From Vigna angularis (taxonomy: Eukaryota > Streptophyta > Magnoliopsida > Fabales > Fabaceae), in NCBI RefSeq assembly GCF_016808095.1, contig NC_068977.1, positions 11,654,479 through 11,718,478 of the forward strand: 64,000 nucleotides of DNA, given 5' to 3'. The notes beneath the pieces are model-generated. The model saw nothing but the letters and a program-made list of their open reading frames with translations, ran no database searches and was not told the origin of the DNA. Below, one piece after another: positions 47,590 to 61,068 of this stretch. Position 1 is the first letter of the stretch; every line of letters starts with the position of its first letter. The position numbers and the translations under genes were made by a program.

Positions 47590-47750
47590 GTTTTTAGGGT
47601 TTTGTATTGTGGACCTAGTTGTATAAGGTTTTCTTTTAGGTTTGTATAATACACCAAGTAGTCTACGATTTCTTTTGAACCTTATATAATGAGCCAAGTA
47701 GTTGAAGTTTTCAGTTGGGTCTTATATAATGGACCAAGTAATGTAGGGTT
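47590..47750 (+). repeat. Imperfect tandem repeat, about 50-60-bp unit, three copies
   Basis: The phrase (G)TATAATG(A/G)(A/G)CCAAGTAG with a following T-rich spacer recurs at about 47645, 47685 and 47733 (preceded by a diverged copy at 47605). It is probably part of an LTR. Confidence 0.6.
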
Positions 47751-47989
47751 TTTGAACTTAGAAGAAGCCTATAAGGTGGCACACATTTAGAGAGTTGACC
47801 CTAGTCAACATGTGTCTATTTGGAGAAGGCTTACTCTCCAAGGTTGAGTGTCTCTTGGTTTTTCATCCTTGGGAGAGTAGTGTCCATATGGAGATCATTA
47901 GTGGTCATGTGTCATTCTCTTAATGGAGAGCATTTCACCTTAGTAGTGACCATGTGTATGTTAGAATCTCGCAGTAAAATAATTGTGTT

Positions 47990-48430
47990 TGGACAAAACC
48001 AAGAGGAGGTGAATTGATTTCTTTAATAAAAGTGTGCTTTTAAAAATTTTCCTTTTTTTATAAAATGACTTTACAATTAAAAATTGATTCATTTTAAATA
48101 ATAACAAGAAAAATAAAGAGTATAAGGAAAGAAAAATAAATAGTATAGGGAAAAAGAGATTTGCACAAGTAATTTTATACATGTTCTGATAAAAGGCCCT
48201 ACATCAAGTTATTAATCTCTCTAAAGAAGGATTAACCAATCACTAAAATAAACTACAACTTATAATCAAAAAGAAGATAGTTTAGATTTGGAAAACACTT
48301 CTCTTAACGACACAAGAGATGAACAATACATTCCTTGAATCACACAAGGAATGAAATATTTAAGTTACACAAAGGATGAACAACTTTTCCTAACAATCGC
48401 AACAATACTTAATAACTCAAAAAATTAGAT
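47990..48430 (-). mobile_element. Copia LTR fragment
   Basis: Similar in layout and in short blocks to 29090-29470: ACCAAGAGG(A)GGTGAATTG at the low end, then TTTATAC(A)TGTTC, CCTACATC(A)AGTT and ACAAGAGATGAACA-like repeats. No coding region attached. Confidence 0.5.
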
Positions 48431-50200
48431 TGATTCCACTATTTTTTCAAAATATGATTCACATTGGTTTTCTAAAGATGATTGTTATTGATTTTTTTTG
48501 TCTAAGATTTCAAATTAATCAATATAACTTCATAAATAATTTGTTAGCATCCTCACTTTTAACCAAAGTTACTTCTCAATAAAAAGAACTTTTTAGATTA
48601 ATCATAACAAATTTAACTAAAGTAACTTCTCAATTAAATATTATTATGAATAATCATGTCTATTATTTTACTTCTTATATCGAGTAAAAAGTTAATTAAA
48701 CAAGTAGACACTTTTTTAAAAGTGAAGACCAAGTAAACACACTACTTTAAAAGTGGAAACTACGCGAACAATTAAACTAGATAGTTATGTTTTTAATGTG
48801 ACTTGTCATGTGAAAATGTCATGTTTTGCGTACTTAGGGATGCATATGGAGAGTCTAAGCCTACCTTGGAAAGGAAGCTAGCGCATTCTTAAGCTAAAGA
48901 AACCCTAACTACACACTTCACATCACAAAACCAACTTTTTAGGCCCAAACTAGACTAGTTGGCCAAAGCTCAAACAAGCCTCAAATACTAAGGTCTAAAA
49001 TAAATTTATTCTAACATTTAGAGACAATGTTGGCTTATGAAAATAAGAGTTTGATCTCACTCAAGTTATATAAAATCCACTCTTTTCTTCTGCACTTGGT
49101 CATGACTGAAGCGGGAATGGATCAAACTCATTTTAATTATTCTATGAGAGTTGAAAAATAACTTGTAATGCATGTTTGTTTGATTAAATCTTTTATGGAT
49201 TTGTAGGGAAATTCCTTCGTTATATTAATTAAAATTATAAAAAAAATTAACTCCACTCTTTTAGGAAAATTTGTATGTCCCCACGATCTATACTTATTAT
49301 GTAAATTTAAAAAAACAAATTTAGCAATTATCTCCTCCTAGGTGCATCTTTAATTATTTTTTTTGTTTGGGAAATTATTATTTATAAATTTCAAGAATTA
49401 AACTGAAATGTCTTACAATTTTGGAGACCCACGTGAAAAAAGAAATTATTTAAGAGGAAAATAAATATGTTCTCACGTTTACCAATGTTGATTCCACATC
49501 TCCAAAATGAAAGGAGCCAAAATAGATTTACTCTTTCTGTAATAAGTCCACACCTTAAAAGAAATGAGAGAAGGAAAATTTCAAGATTACGACCTACTAA
49601 TAACTAATATAATCACAATCAAAACCAGAAAATTGATTTACAATAAAACAATACAAATAGCATTCTACCCCAACAAGGGTTTCAGCAAGTTAAACCAAAA
49701 ACATACCTTGTCAAAAGCTAATGTCACTCCTAAAACCAATCCACCTAAATAGAGTTGTCTGTTAAAAAGAAATGTAAAATATGTTTGACCATATGAACAA
49801 AACTGATAAGCAAATATTGAATCTTACTCCTGAAAGCACCATCTCGCGGGAAACTGAAGAAGAGGACCAAAGCAACCATCCAAATCATCATTCTTTGTTC
49901 TAAGAGACTTGGTGCCAAGAGCAATTGCCGCATGAAACAGTCTCTATAATATAAACACAACTGTTCAAAGGCTTAAGATGACTTTTAATCAGTTATGTTT
50001 ATAAGACTTATTTGAATAAATTTCTCTATAAATACTTGTTTGGAGAGGAGAAAAATGAGTCAAACTCCTCGGGTACGTTAAAATCAACTTATGTACCTAT
50101 ACTTGTATGAAAGTTAGATGAGAGAAGCTACATAAAAGTTGATTTTAACTTACTAGAAAAGTTTAATTGATTTTATCTCCTTTTGTAAGTGATTGTGAAG
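48431..50200. other. Intergenic spacer downstream of the IQD gene
   Basis: 48840-49080 resembles retroelement leader sequence but cannot be assigned. The 71-codon minus-strand ORF at 49745-49960 is hydrophobic and unrecognised; it may be IQD 3' flanking sequence. Confidence 0.4.
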
Positions 50201-50310
50201 AAATTTATCCAAGCAGAAGCATAAATATTGTTCTCCTACAAGAATTACTCTAGTGGCAATGATATCCAAAGGACTACCTTACCCTTCCATTGCTAACTGC
50301 TGCAAGAGGT

Positions 50311-53300
50311 TTAGGGTTTAGGAGGATCAGAATGCCTTCTTGGAGCAGCTGAAGGAGAGAAAGAAAGACGTTTCCTTACAGCAGCACCTCCTTTCTCAGG
50401 TGAAGGCCTTTGGATTTTGAACCTGGCCTTGGCTGAGCTTGTAGGTGCCATATAACTTGGAATGGCAGGGGAGCTAGCAAGACTCTCATCATCTCTCACT
50501 GAGGATCCTGCAATGCTGTACCGGCGATATCTCTCTGATTGAATGCTGAACATGCTTCTTGAGTCCTCATCTCCACCCCAGAACACACTACCCTTTGAGC
50601 TTGATGGCCTTACCTTGCCACTAGCAGATGGTGCCTTTGAAGGTGAAATGTGAGGGGATGGTCTTCTTGCCTTTTGGCCAAAAGGGGAAGCTCTTTTGTC
50701 ATGGTTATGGTCTTGGAGAGAATAACCTTTCACAATTTCTCCTACTGTCATGGCCCTGCTTGCTGCACTCTTCACAGATCCATGATCATTGTGATCCGCA
50801 GTGCTGTGGCCATCCCATGGCCGAGTAGCCATCCACCTCTCAAACCAACTCCACCCCCATTGGGGATTGTTTGGGTCCATAAATGTGGGATTTAATGACT
50901 TTGAAGTGCCCTTCCATGTTTTCTGTTTGACAAAGTCATTAGTTATAATCTACATACATCATAATACAAAAAAGCTGTACTTTTGCTGATAAATATCTGT
51001 AAAACAATGAACAGGATCCAAGGGACAAATAGATTTATGCTGGCCTAAAGAGTGCATGAAAACTGATGTAACTATTATTAGAAGCCATCAAATAAATGGC
51101 TTTGAATCCTATATGATCAGCGTGCATTAAACAATGATCATCCCTGACAAGTTATGATGCCAGAGTATGTAATGTGCTATAGCATTCTTTGTGTGAATTG
51201 GTTTAACTAATTGGATTTCTTTAATAGGTTTGCACATATTACCTTCAGAATGCATTAATTAACTTACTGTACTAAGCTAATATTCCATTCCCATAACATA
51301 TCTGTAGAATATCTGTACAATCACTAGAAAAAAGAAAGGTTGTTCCATAACGTTTTTAATCATGCTGATTCATAGTGCAGTTTAAAGAAACTGATAAATC
51401 TTACCTAGTTAAACTCTATTTCTGTTCTGCAATTTTTCATGAACAGATGTTATTTATGAGCTATTTTTTGAGTAATTAGAGAACCAGTCTACTGGCTAAC
51501 GTGGGAATGTAAAATGGAGTTGTTTTTTCATTGTCTGAATTTTAGGCTTGTTACTCTCTCTATTCCACAAAAATCCAAAATAAAAATGAGAACAAATCCA
51601 CAAATGAGGTAGTCTGGCCACCTGATGTGAGAATGAATAGGCCAAAGCCCTCTCTCTTCTTAAAGCTGCTTCTTGTTTGTGCAACAATTTGGCTTCAATT
51701 TGCTCCTTTGACTGCAAACTGTCATCCCATTCTTCTCCAACCTCCTGTAAAGGCATTTGTACTTCAATACACTTTCAAAAGCCAGAACTCATCATCACAT
51801 ATCATTCCTTCCAAGCTTATTGTTTTCAGATGAAAAGTAATAAGTTCACAAAAAAAAAGGGTGAGAAAAGACTCAACAACTTAATTTGAGAAGTGAAATA
51901 ATTTGACCCCTTAATCTAAAATAGTCAATAAAGCATATCTTGAAAACTCCACTAAAAAATTCTTTTCCAGAGAATTTTCTCCCACATCTAAATTAACCCA
52001 ACAAAACGCTGAAGCATAGCTCAGTTAAGAAAATCACAGTCAGGAATCTCAAGTAATAAAACAGAGGCCTTCAAGAGAACACATAATCACACTGGTTCAT
52101 AATAGAAGAGGAAAACATGCACATTATGCTTACAGCAGCATGCAGGTTCTCAAGTTCTTTTTCATGTTTCTGCTGCAGTTGGCGCTGAAGAGCTTGGTTC
52201 TCTTCAGACATTCTAATTCTCCTTTCACGAATCTGAGACTGTAATCTTGCTAGAGTTTGCATACTTCGTAGGGTGCTAGAAGCTTGTCTTTTAACAGATT
52301 GCCCTTGCACTACGGTTTTCAGCCTCACCAAACCTCTCAGGGCACGCAATGCTCTTCTTGCCTATAATTTGCAAAACAAGAACAACTCGTTATATATGCA
52401 ACATAAAGCAACTACATTTTAGGCACAAATTCTATTCACATTGAAGAAGCTGTTTCTCCAAAAGCTATACACCTATTGCATCTTCACAGCCTATAAACCC
52501 AAAAATTCTGTTCATAACCATGAAAACAAATGAAGTTGTGTACAAAAGGAAAATGAATACAAATTTGAAATTTCTGCAAGTCATTTGAGCTTTCATGCAA
52601 AATCCTGCAAACCCAATTACAATTAGAACTTCTGGTATAATAACCAGGTAACTGTATTATTTGGCACAAATGTAATTTAGTGGAACTCATTTTCTCTATT
52701 TTCTGTAATTACTATTGAATGCATAATTACAGCATTTCCGTATTTGTTGACAATTGAGATTTTCAAATTGCCACTTAATATTTCTGCAGTTTTTCATTTT
52801 GCTTGTTAAGTTTGGTTTTGTGAAGAAAAAGCTAGTTGTAGATGTGGGCTTATGATGTCTACATCTAGCTTAGCCATAATTTGTTGTTTGTTGTTCCCAC
52901 TTTCTATCTTCTTTTATGCTTTGTTCTGTTTTTAACAGTAGTATTAGGTACAAACAACCCTTGTAATGTACACAAGTGTAATATAATACAATATCTGTTA
53001 AAACTTTTCAGTAAAACAAATACTTTAAGAAAAGAAAATAAGGTAAAATGAACGAAGTTTCTTTCATATGTTAAAATCAAGTAATACCCTTCAACAATTT
53101 TATCAAATTTCTATCGTTTAACTTGTTCAAAAAGTTATTTTTAACTTGAAAATTAGTTAATTTTAACATAAACTTGATTCAATTTACCCTCTTATTTTCT
53201 TCTTCTCCCAAGGTGCTTACTGAAAAGTTTACACGAATAGAACTTCTTTGTATCCTTCCATTTCTACAGATTCCATTCCCCCTTTTGCCATGGAAAGAAA

Positions 53301-54167
53301 AGACATCCGTTTTCCAAATTTGTAAAGTCCAAGTAAATAGAAAGAGAAGTAAGTAAATACCATATATCCACGAAATACAGTCTGAATCTTGACAGCTGCA
53401 ATCTCTTCCATGGTCTTTCCAGTGTAATGTGGCATACTTGTGAGACGAACAACCTCTGCAGCAGCCTGAGCAGCAGCAACAGCAGCCTCTGCTGCAACAG
53501 CAGTGGCAAAAGCCAAAGAAGCAGCATGCTTGCTTTGTTCTTTCTCAGCCTCAATTAATTTAACATCTGCTGCAATTTCCCCCTCCTTGTTACTGCTTGA
53601 CTTGTGACTTTTCTGTTTTTTCTTTCAATGCATAAAAAAGTAAGAGGGTAGTTTGAGATCGACACTGCTCATGAAAATCAATATTGTAAAAGAAATCAAA
53701 TTCATTTTTAGAATTCTAGCAACACAAACTTCTAAATATACAGTCTGCTACTGTTGACTGAAACTCATCGAAAATCAGAAAATAAGGTCTCTCGCTTCTT
53801 TTTAAATAACTTCTACTTATGATTTCATAATTTCCAATTATAGAAATTATCTATTATTCTTAGAAATTTAACGATTTCGGTACTTCTCTTGTGAAACTCT
53901 CTCCATTTCCCACTTTTTCTAAGCTCAAACTCATTCAACTATTTTCTCAACCTTAAAAACAATAGTACCAAAATATTTAAATTTCTATGAACAGTTGAAT
54001 TGCATAGAGAGGACCTCAGAAATGTGTCAAAAAAATAGTGTTGCTTTGTAATACTCGTTCTTTTTCCTTGTTCAATGAACATAATAATTAAAGTAAACCT
54101 TATCTTTTTTGGAATCTGGGCTGAAAACTTTCTTCACTGCTGAAAACCAACTTCCTTTTTTCCCCAT
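50311..54167 (-). CDS. IQ-domain (IQD) calmodulin-binding protein
   Basis: Five coding exons, minus strand, all phase 0 with GT/AG introns: 54099-54167 ([20 protein letters not shown]...), 53361-53621, 52134-52361, 51622-51744 and 50311-50922; 430 aa. An acceptor alternative for exon 2 exists 9 bp further in. The IQ67 domain spans the exon 2/3 junction: [13 protein letters not shown] then [20 protein letters not shown] and [20 protein letters not shown], holding IQ and 1-8-14/1-5-10-type calmodulin-binding motifs. An Ala-rich stretch precedes it and a Gln/Glu helix ([19 protein letters not shown]) follows. Exon 5 has [16 protein letters not shown] and a basic Ser/Pro/Arg tail. IQD proteins recruit calmodulin to microtubules, membrane or nucleus in Ca2+ signalling and cell-shape control. 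The AVxVQSxFRGYxARR-type intron position after GYM/L is a family hallmark. Which IQD number is not determined. Confidence 0.95.
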
Positions 54168-55080
54168 TTGCAATTCCTGTTACTTTGACGGAAAAGGAAA
54201 GGCAAATTAGATCTCAATATCAACCCGTATAAGGGAAGAAAAAGATGACCAAACTTCTATTAAAAGTAATTAAAGTCAACACTATTGAAAACCACATGTT
54301 CCAATTAATGCACTTTGAACTCTTGAGAAAACCGTTGAAGAAAGCATAACTCATGCATAGACTTGGGAAAGGAAACGTTAATAGAGAGTAAAAATAGAAC
54401 GCTGTAAACAGATCTATGACAAACGTGTTTGACTAAAAATAATCACTTATTACTTAGAAGAACCTGAAACTGAAAATGAATAGCAAAAACGCTATCCAAC
54501 AAAGAAAAATAGAAGATTTCAGCAAGATTTTAGTTGTTAATGTGATGAGAGCAAATGGATAAGAACACGGTTCTAAATCTCCACTATAGAAAAGGCTTTG
54601 TTCTAATAAAAAACAACAAAAAAAGGATTGCTGTGGGAAAATGAAGAAACACCCAGATGGGATAATTTGAAAAAACCATTAAACCCATTTCAAGATTTCC
54701 AATTTTGAAAGGGAAAAACTCCAAAAGAAGGCAAATTTAGTATGCAATGGACAGGTGGAGAATGAAAAACCCATATATAGTATGAACCAATACAGGTAAA
54801 AGAGAGCAAAAGAAGAAAGTAAGAAGCCCAGTACAAAGCTACTGGTTTTGAAGGCCAAAAAACTTGAAAAGAACAAATGAGAAAAAATGGACAAATGCAA
54901 AAGGAAAGAGGAGGCAGATGAAGTGAAAAACATTCCAAGACCTTTGCATGAGAATCCCAGATTCCTGAAAATAAAACTCAAGAGTACTTGGTGTGGCAGA
55001 ATAATAGAAGAAGTTGATGAGGCCCACAAGAGAAGAAGAAAGAGGGACCAGATCTTGGGTTGAAGGAAACTTCAACTACC
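54168..55080 (-). other. IQD 5' flanking region, probable 5' UTR with intron or promoter
   Basis: A- and G-rich on the plus strand (T/C-rich on the gene strand). Overlapping short ORFs here (54679-55075) are low-complexity Phe/Ser/Leu translations and not genes. CT-rich leaders are common in plant 5' UTRs, so a leader intron is plausible but not shown. Confidence 0.4.
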
Positions 55081-57004
55081 GGGAATGGAACATAACAGTA
55101 TCCACATGGTCACTGGGTCCCAATTCTGTTGCGTTTGCTGATTTTAACGTCAAACAGCAGACAAACTAAACGAAACAAAAACAAGTTACACATATTAAGC
55201 ACGAAGAAATCAAAGAAAGAAGAATAAATTAACTTATGGCTGCTGTGAACTAAATGATCTATGTAATTCACGAAATTAATAAAAAGTTCTAAAAGTGTAT
55301 GAATATTGATTACTATATATATTGTTTTCAAATTAGATATTTAAGTAAGAAAATTGGTCAAATATACAACAAGCTTAATGATAGAGTAAAAAACAGGTTT
55401 TAAGGTTTAGGATATATAACACAGTTTTCCTTCGCAAATCTTGTAAAATAACACACAGGTTGATGATATGTAATTCGAAAGAGTTAGAAGATGAGAAAGA
55501 TTTTTGCTTTAGGTTTTTATACTCATTCATCTATAAACCAATTTATATTCACTTCTTGATCAAGACAATTGAGTTTCATTAAGTTCAAGCTAAAAGATAC
55601 AAGTTAAGTATATTTTATGCCTTACTCACTCTAACATAAAAGTTGAGTATTATATGAAAAATAATAGTCACTCTTGATTAAAAACGAAATATTATTTGAA
55701 ACAAAATCAATCCTACTTACATATTATAAAAATGGTGATAAGAAGATCATAAAAAGGCTAACTAAAGGAAAATTTACATCCTTAGATCATGGTTAACATC
55801 ACTATTTAAGATAGCCAAAGAACACGAGAGTGTTCTATTGAGAGAAATTCATAAAAGCTGGAGTATAAGATTTCGTAAGGGTTTTCTCTTAAAACAATCC
55901 CATATGAGTCTTTAACTTTTCTTCTTCAAGATATCTTCCATTTATAAAAATCTAAAGAAAGTAGTCGTTGCAAATCCATTATGTAGTCTTGAAGTATTTT
56001 TTATTCTTCAAGATGCGTATGTTCTTGTAGCTGAAGAGAGTTTCAATAAATGTTCTGCATTCAACATTAAATGAATTTTTTTTTGAAGATATCTCTTACA
56101 TACAACATGACTTATCGAACTCGGGTCATATGATTTTTTATCTCATACTGAGTAAAGCTTAAGATCGTACATGATGAATGGTCTATGCATACGTGACAAA
56201 TAGTCTTTTGGAAGGAGTTGTTCACCTTTGACACACTCTTTGGGAGATTTTTTATGTTAATATTTCCTGTAAGATTGTCTAGATGGTCAAAGGAAAGAAC
56301 ATTCTCTACAAAAACATAGTATAAGTATTTATAAGTTAAGTTGTACTATGTAATGCAAAAAACTACAAATATATCATGTGTCTAAGTACAAGCTTATCAA
56401 ACAATGATACAATGTACATTACTTTGTGTCAGTGGATATCAAATGATGTAACTGCATTTGTCATTATTTATAACTTAAACAATATAGTTTGCTTTTGCTC
56501 AAGATGAAATAAAATTTATCTGATGTAGGCTTGATAAGTTATATTAAGTATCATAATGTTTCTTCAAGTATAAGTTTGTATTAAATATTGCATGAAGAAC
56601 ATTTAATGAAATCCTCAACATATTAACAAATGTAGTTGAAGGACAAAACACTTCCCAAATACTCACAGACGGCTAGAAAGTGATTTGCTATCTTTCAAAG
56701 CTCTTTATAAAGTTACCCTTGAAGTAGAAAGAACTTTCTCTCAATGTCCAAACACAATCTTATGAAAGCTTAAGTAAAAAGCTTGTAATCTAGCATTTTG
56801 ATAGGACATTTTATTGTTCTTTAACAACATAAAAGAGTGAACCTTGTCTTATACTCATTTTAGGATGTTAGACCACTTTTAGTTAGTAACCCTAAGTTCT
56901 TTTCGTAACATTTCTTGTAAACAAGTGTCTTAGTCAACAATGGTTGTTATTCCAAAGAATACTAAGTGTCTTAGATAGGAATGATCGTTATTCTTAGAAA
57001 AATA
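55081..57004. other. Repeat-derived spacer, not resolved
   Basis: AT-rich with blocks such as ACTTTCTCTCAATGTCCAAACACAATCTTATG and repeated AAGTGTCTTAG (56923, 56967) that look like copia LTR debris. No coding signal or clear boundaries. Confidence 0.4.
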
Positions 57005-57655
57005 AGATTGGCTTTGTCAAACTAGTAGGGGAGTGAATTGGTTTTAACAACTTTTTTCTAAAATGAACCTCTTTCTGCAAAACTTTTTCAGCATAGAAAA
57101 ACTAAAATGTAATTATCTGAAAATCAAATTGATACCAGAATTAGAAAAGCACAGGGGGATATAAAGAAAACAAAGCACACAAGAAATTATATTGATTCTC
57201 AATCCTACATCTAGTTCTCATTTTTTTCTCAAGAAAAATTGGTTTCATTATCAACAAAAAGTTTGTACAAAGTTAATTAGAAATTACAAACAAACTAAAG
57301 GATTATCAACCTTAATCAACTCCAAATAAAAAAGAGTATATATGTTTTATCCATCACTCTCATGCTCATCAACCACCTACTCAGGTACACCCCAACACTC
57401 ACTATGCTCCTATCTTAATCACAAGTCAAAACTGAACCTAAACATAATCACTAATCTCATTCTATAATTATCATCATGTTTTATAACTCCTCAAGCTTTG
57501 TCCACGTCCAATCTTCATCAAAAGGAACTTTTTCCAGTAAAAATACACTAGAGTAATCGATTATCATAAGTGATAATTGATTATTCCTAAAACATATGCA
57601 TCTACACAAAATACCTTATGATAATCGATTATCTTAGTGGTTTTACACAGCAAAT
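57005..57655 (-). mobile_element. Copia LTR fragment
   Basis: Layout as in 29090-29900: AGTAGGGGAGTGAATTGG at the low end, a CTACATCTAGTTCTC block, then ATAATCGATTATC motifs at 57560-57625. No attached coding region. Confidence 0.5.
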
Positions 57656-59060
57656 CAAAAACATCTAAGAGAGTTGGAGCTAAACACGTAAAGCCTATCA
57701 TACCCAAAGGTTATGGAGTTTAACTCTCGGAAAACTAAACAATGTCCAGACAATGTTGTTGACAAAAACATTCTAAAAGACTAACACTTAAAACACAAAG
57801 AAAAACATATCATGCTAAACGTTATTGTTATGAAAAGACAAAATAACAAGAAGCGTGATAGAATATTGCCCGACAAACCTTCCTCAGTGTCCTCTATTTA
57901 TATATTTTTATGTTTTATTGTATATGTTTCTTAGCTCGCAAGGAGCATGAGTTACTATAAATACTCAGCTCCACTCTTGTATTTTCACTTTTAAGATGAA
58001 TGAGAATTAAATTTCTAAAACCCAAAATTAATTCTTCCTTGAAAGTCAGGCTAGAGAATCTTAGGGATCCTTCTCTAGCCACCCTCCAAGCACACTACCT
58101 TCACTCTCATTTTCCATTTTCTCCATGGTGCTTTCATGAAATTCTTTCCCCTCCACGACGCACCTCACCATTCAATTCGCATCAGCCTTTCTCTCGAACA
58201 CATCAACGTAGCTACATCATGCCATTCCTCAACCACGCATTCTTCCTTTGCCACAACTTTATTCAGACCGCGTCATCAGCCACATCTTCGAGTTTCTTTT
58301 CTCTAAAAGTAACATTTCAGGTTTGCTCTCATTTTCACATTTCGTCTTCCTCGAGTTTCCTTTTCTCTCTCGAGAGCTCCTCTTTCGCAAGTCATTCTTC
58401 ATCACAAATTCAACATTTCTCTTCACATTTATACTTGTTTCAGCCATTATTACCATAGAAACTTCCTTTTCCACCGATTCATTTGTAATAGGGTTTCTTC
58501 CTCTTTACACCTTTTCCTCCATTTTTGACCAATTAAATCCACTTTCTCATCGATTAGAATCATTTACACCATTAAATCTTCATTTTGAACTGATTAATCG
58601 ATCCAAATCAGGGTTCCATCTCCATTCTAGGGTTCCTTCGTGATTTTAGGGTTTTGCACTGCTCCATTTAAGGTTTCTTGAGTTCGTTCATAGTTTTGGT
58701 TTATTTGCTCTCTATTTCTCGTTCTTCTTCGAGTTATCGTCATTTTTCGCTGCGTCATTCACTAGAGGAAGCTTTGAAGAGTTTCAATCACGCTTGCGTA
58801 GGTTCAATCGGTCTCTCCTTGGATTGTACGTCCATCAAAGCGTTTACATCAGTCTAAACAATACCATGAGCTAAGCTATTACTTCATCCAAACGATGAAG
58901 ACTTTACTCAAAACCTGGTATCTTTAGAAGAAAAGCTATGTTAGACACTACCTCTACGGTAGAAAATCAAAAAGCACTTTGTTGTTCGGAGCGAGCATTA
59001 AATGACATTAAATGTTCAACGTTCAAAAACAACAAAAGTGATAAGGGATAAGACATATTT
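57656..59060 (+). mobile_element. Copia LTR remnant (family of 13797-14480), split by a solo LTR
   Basis: 57656-57855 and 58838-59040 together align with the reverse complement of 13830-14215: CATCTAAGAGAGTTGGAG, GCTAAACG, AGAAG(C/T)GTTTAC, ATACCATGAGCT and GAAAATCAAAAAGCACTTT. The two halves are separated by the solo LTR 57856-58837. The right limit is uncertain; LTR-like sequence with a possible TATA (TTTAAATAGAAG, about 59352) may continue to about 59720. Confidence 0.6.
57856..58837 (+). mobile_element. Solo LTR, same family as 24414-25244
   Basis: It begins TGATAGAATATTGCC and ends GTACGTCCATCA; target duplication AAGCG (57851-57855, 58838-58842). 982 bp. It shares with the other copy (opposite strand) the TATA block ACTATAAATAC, a CTCTTGAAAGTCA-like block, AAATCTTCATTTTGAAC and the 3' end CGTCCATCA. 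The 152- and 131-codon ORFs inside are Phe/Ser-rich chance ORFs of the U5/R region. Confidence 0.9.
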
Positions 59061-59825
59061 ATTGTATGCACAATCTATTATATTCTTTGCAGATGAGCTA
59101 CTCTACACATATTCACAAGCTTCAAATTAAAATATCAAAAATGGATATTAGAGATAAAAGAGATACTCAAAGAATGTTTTCCACATGAAGCGGTGTCTAA
59201 AAGAAAGTACAACCTACTTCAAGCAAAGTACTGAAAAATCATGTCTACTTTGACAAATTGACTTTAACTAGATAGTTTTTGTACACGAAGAAAGAGAGGA
59301 CAAAGAATCAAGGCCAAGACTTGTTCTAACGGAAAATTATCCAAAAAAACCTTTAAATAGAAGATCTTTAAAATGTAGAATCAAGATAATAGCATACAAT
59401 GAAACATTCATCCTTTGAGAAGCATTCAAAAGAAAAGTTCATAAAGAGCTTAAGAAAAACAAAATATCTGAGCAGAAAAAGAGAATAAGAGAAAAGAAGA
59501 AAGGTAATACTCTCGATATTCATTGCAATATTGCTTACTGATTATAAGAAAGAGAGAAAAAGAAAAACACAATCGAGTGTTCAGACTATATGGTATTATA
59601 ATCACATCCTCTCTGTGAGAGTGATAGTCTTGACGACTTGTAAACAATCTTTGATTGCAAATCTGAAGAGAATTAAAACAGTTGTTGAACTCAGTTGAGT
59701 TAAGGAAACCCCCAATTATCATAACTTTGTTCCCCCTTCGCATCAAACCCTATTATGGGATAACCCAACAAAACCATACATACATTCATAGGGAAAACTC
59801 AACACAACCATGATATAACCCTATC
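59061..59825. other. LTR-like debris and spacer
   Basis: Possible continuation of the copia LTR. No coding signal. Confidence 0.35.
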
Positions 59826-60558
59826 ATCATGCAAAACATATTCTCATACATCCACATGCATCAAAACAACTTTCAAGATAATCAAAAGCAAACCCTGAGC
59901 ATCATTAAGAAAACAAATAATGGTAAGCTTCCTCATACCTTGGTCAATACTAGGGTTTTATCTAACTCCAAAAATATTCACGAGTCCTCCCTTGCACTAA
60001 GGTTTTCTACAGCTTTTCTTCTTTTCTCCTAGAAACGTCTCTTCTCTCCCTTATCTCTCTCAATATCATTTTTAGAAATAGGGTAGCAATATGCAAACCC
60101 TTTTTACTCTCCTCATTTTTTCTTTTATTATATATCTATCTTTTCTATTAAAATAAAATCTCTCACTTAATCTTCTCTTATAAAACCACCATCATGCAAA
60201 ACATATTCTCATATATCAACATGCATCAAAACAACATTACCTTTCAAGATAATCAAAAGCAAACCCTAAGCATCATTCAAACAAATAATGGTAAGTTTCC
60301 ACATACCTTCGCCAATAGTAGGATTTTATCTAACTCCAAAAACATCATAAATCCTCTCTTGTACTAAGGTTTTCTACATATCTTCCTTTTTTTTCTCCTA
60401 GAAACCTCTCTTCTCTACCTTATCTATCTCAATTTCATTTTTAGAATTAGAGTAGCAATATGAAAACTCTTTTTATTCTTCACCTTTTTATCTTTCTTCT
60501 ATTCTATCTCTATCTTTTTTATTAAAATAAAATCTCTCACTTAATCTATAAAACCACC
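59826..60558 (+). repeat. Tandem direct duplication, unit about 365 bp, two copies
   Basis: Copy 1 about 59826-60190 and copy 2 about 60191-60558. Both begin ATCATGCAAAACATATTCTC and end with AAATCTCTCACTTAATCT...TATAAAACCACC. Copies differ by substitutions and small indels, so this is an old duplication. Non-coding. Confidence 0.85.
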
Positions 60559-61068
60559 AAGATTTCTTCTTTTATTTTCTCCTAACTACTTTTTTAAAAT
60601 ATCAACAACTACTAAATCTTCTAAGATTCATGTAATCACCCTTTAAAGTTTTAGATTTTATTTCATTTTTTTACTTTCTACACCCCCTAAAATAATTTAT
60701 GCACCATTTAATAAAGGTAAAACAACCTTTTTGCTCCTAGGCCAAAAATATAATTAAAATCTAAGTTTTTGTTAAACTCTTCTTCGTAGGAATTGAACCC
60801 ACATCCATTCCATCCTAAAAAATATTCCTACCAACAAACTAACACATCATATTGGTAATATCACATACACACAAATAACCAATTTAATAACTTGTCAATC
60901 ATGTGTTGCACTTTATCAATAATAACCTTAAATAATCAACATAACAATTATAATTCTCAGAAACATCTAAGTATCAAACACCAATTAAAAAATAATAATA
61001 CTCAAGTATCACAACCACATTATTCCTTAATACCACAATTTTCTCAGGTCTTACAATCAATAGTTTTA
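60559..61068. other. AT-rich spacer
   Basis: Nothing recognised. Confidence 0.5.

Noticed and set aside
54679..55331. Several 70-116-codon minus-strand ORFs upstream of IQD
   Set aside because: Phe/Leu/Ser-rich translations of a CT-rich leader or promoter region in overlapping frames, with no domain features.
57861..58643. 152- and 131-codon plus-strand ORFs as a gene
   Set aside because: They lie wholly inside the solo LTR 57856-58837, are Phe/Ser-rich low-complexity, and the homologous LTR at 24414-25244 does not preserve them.
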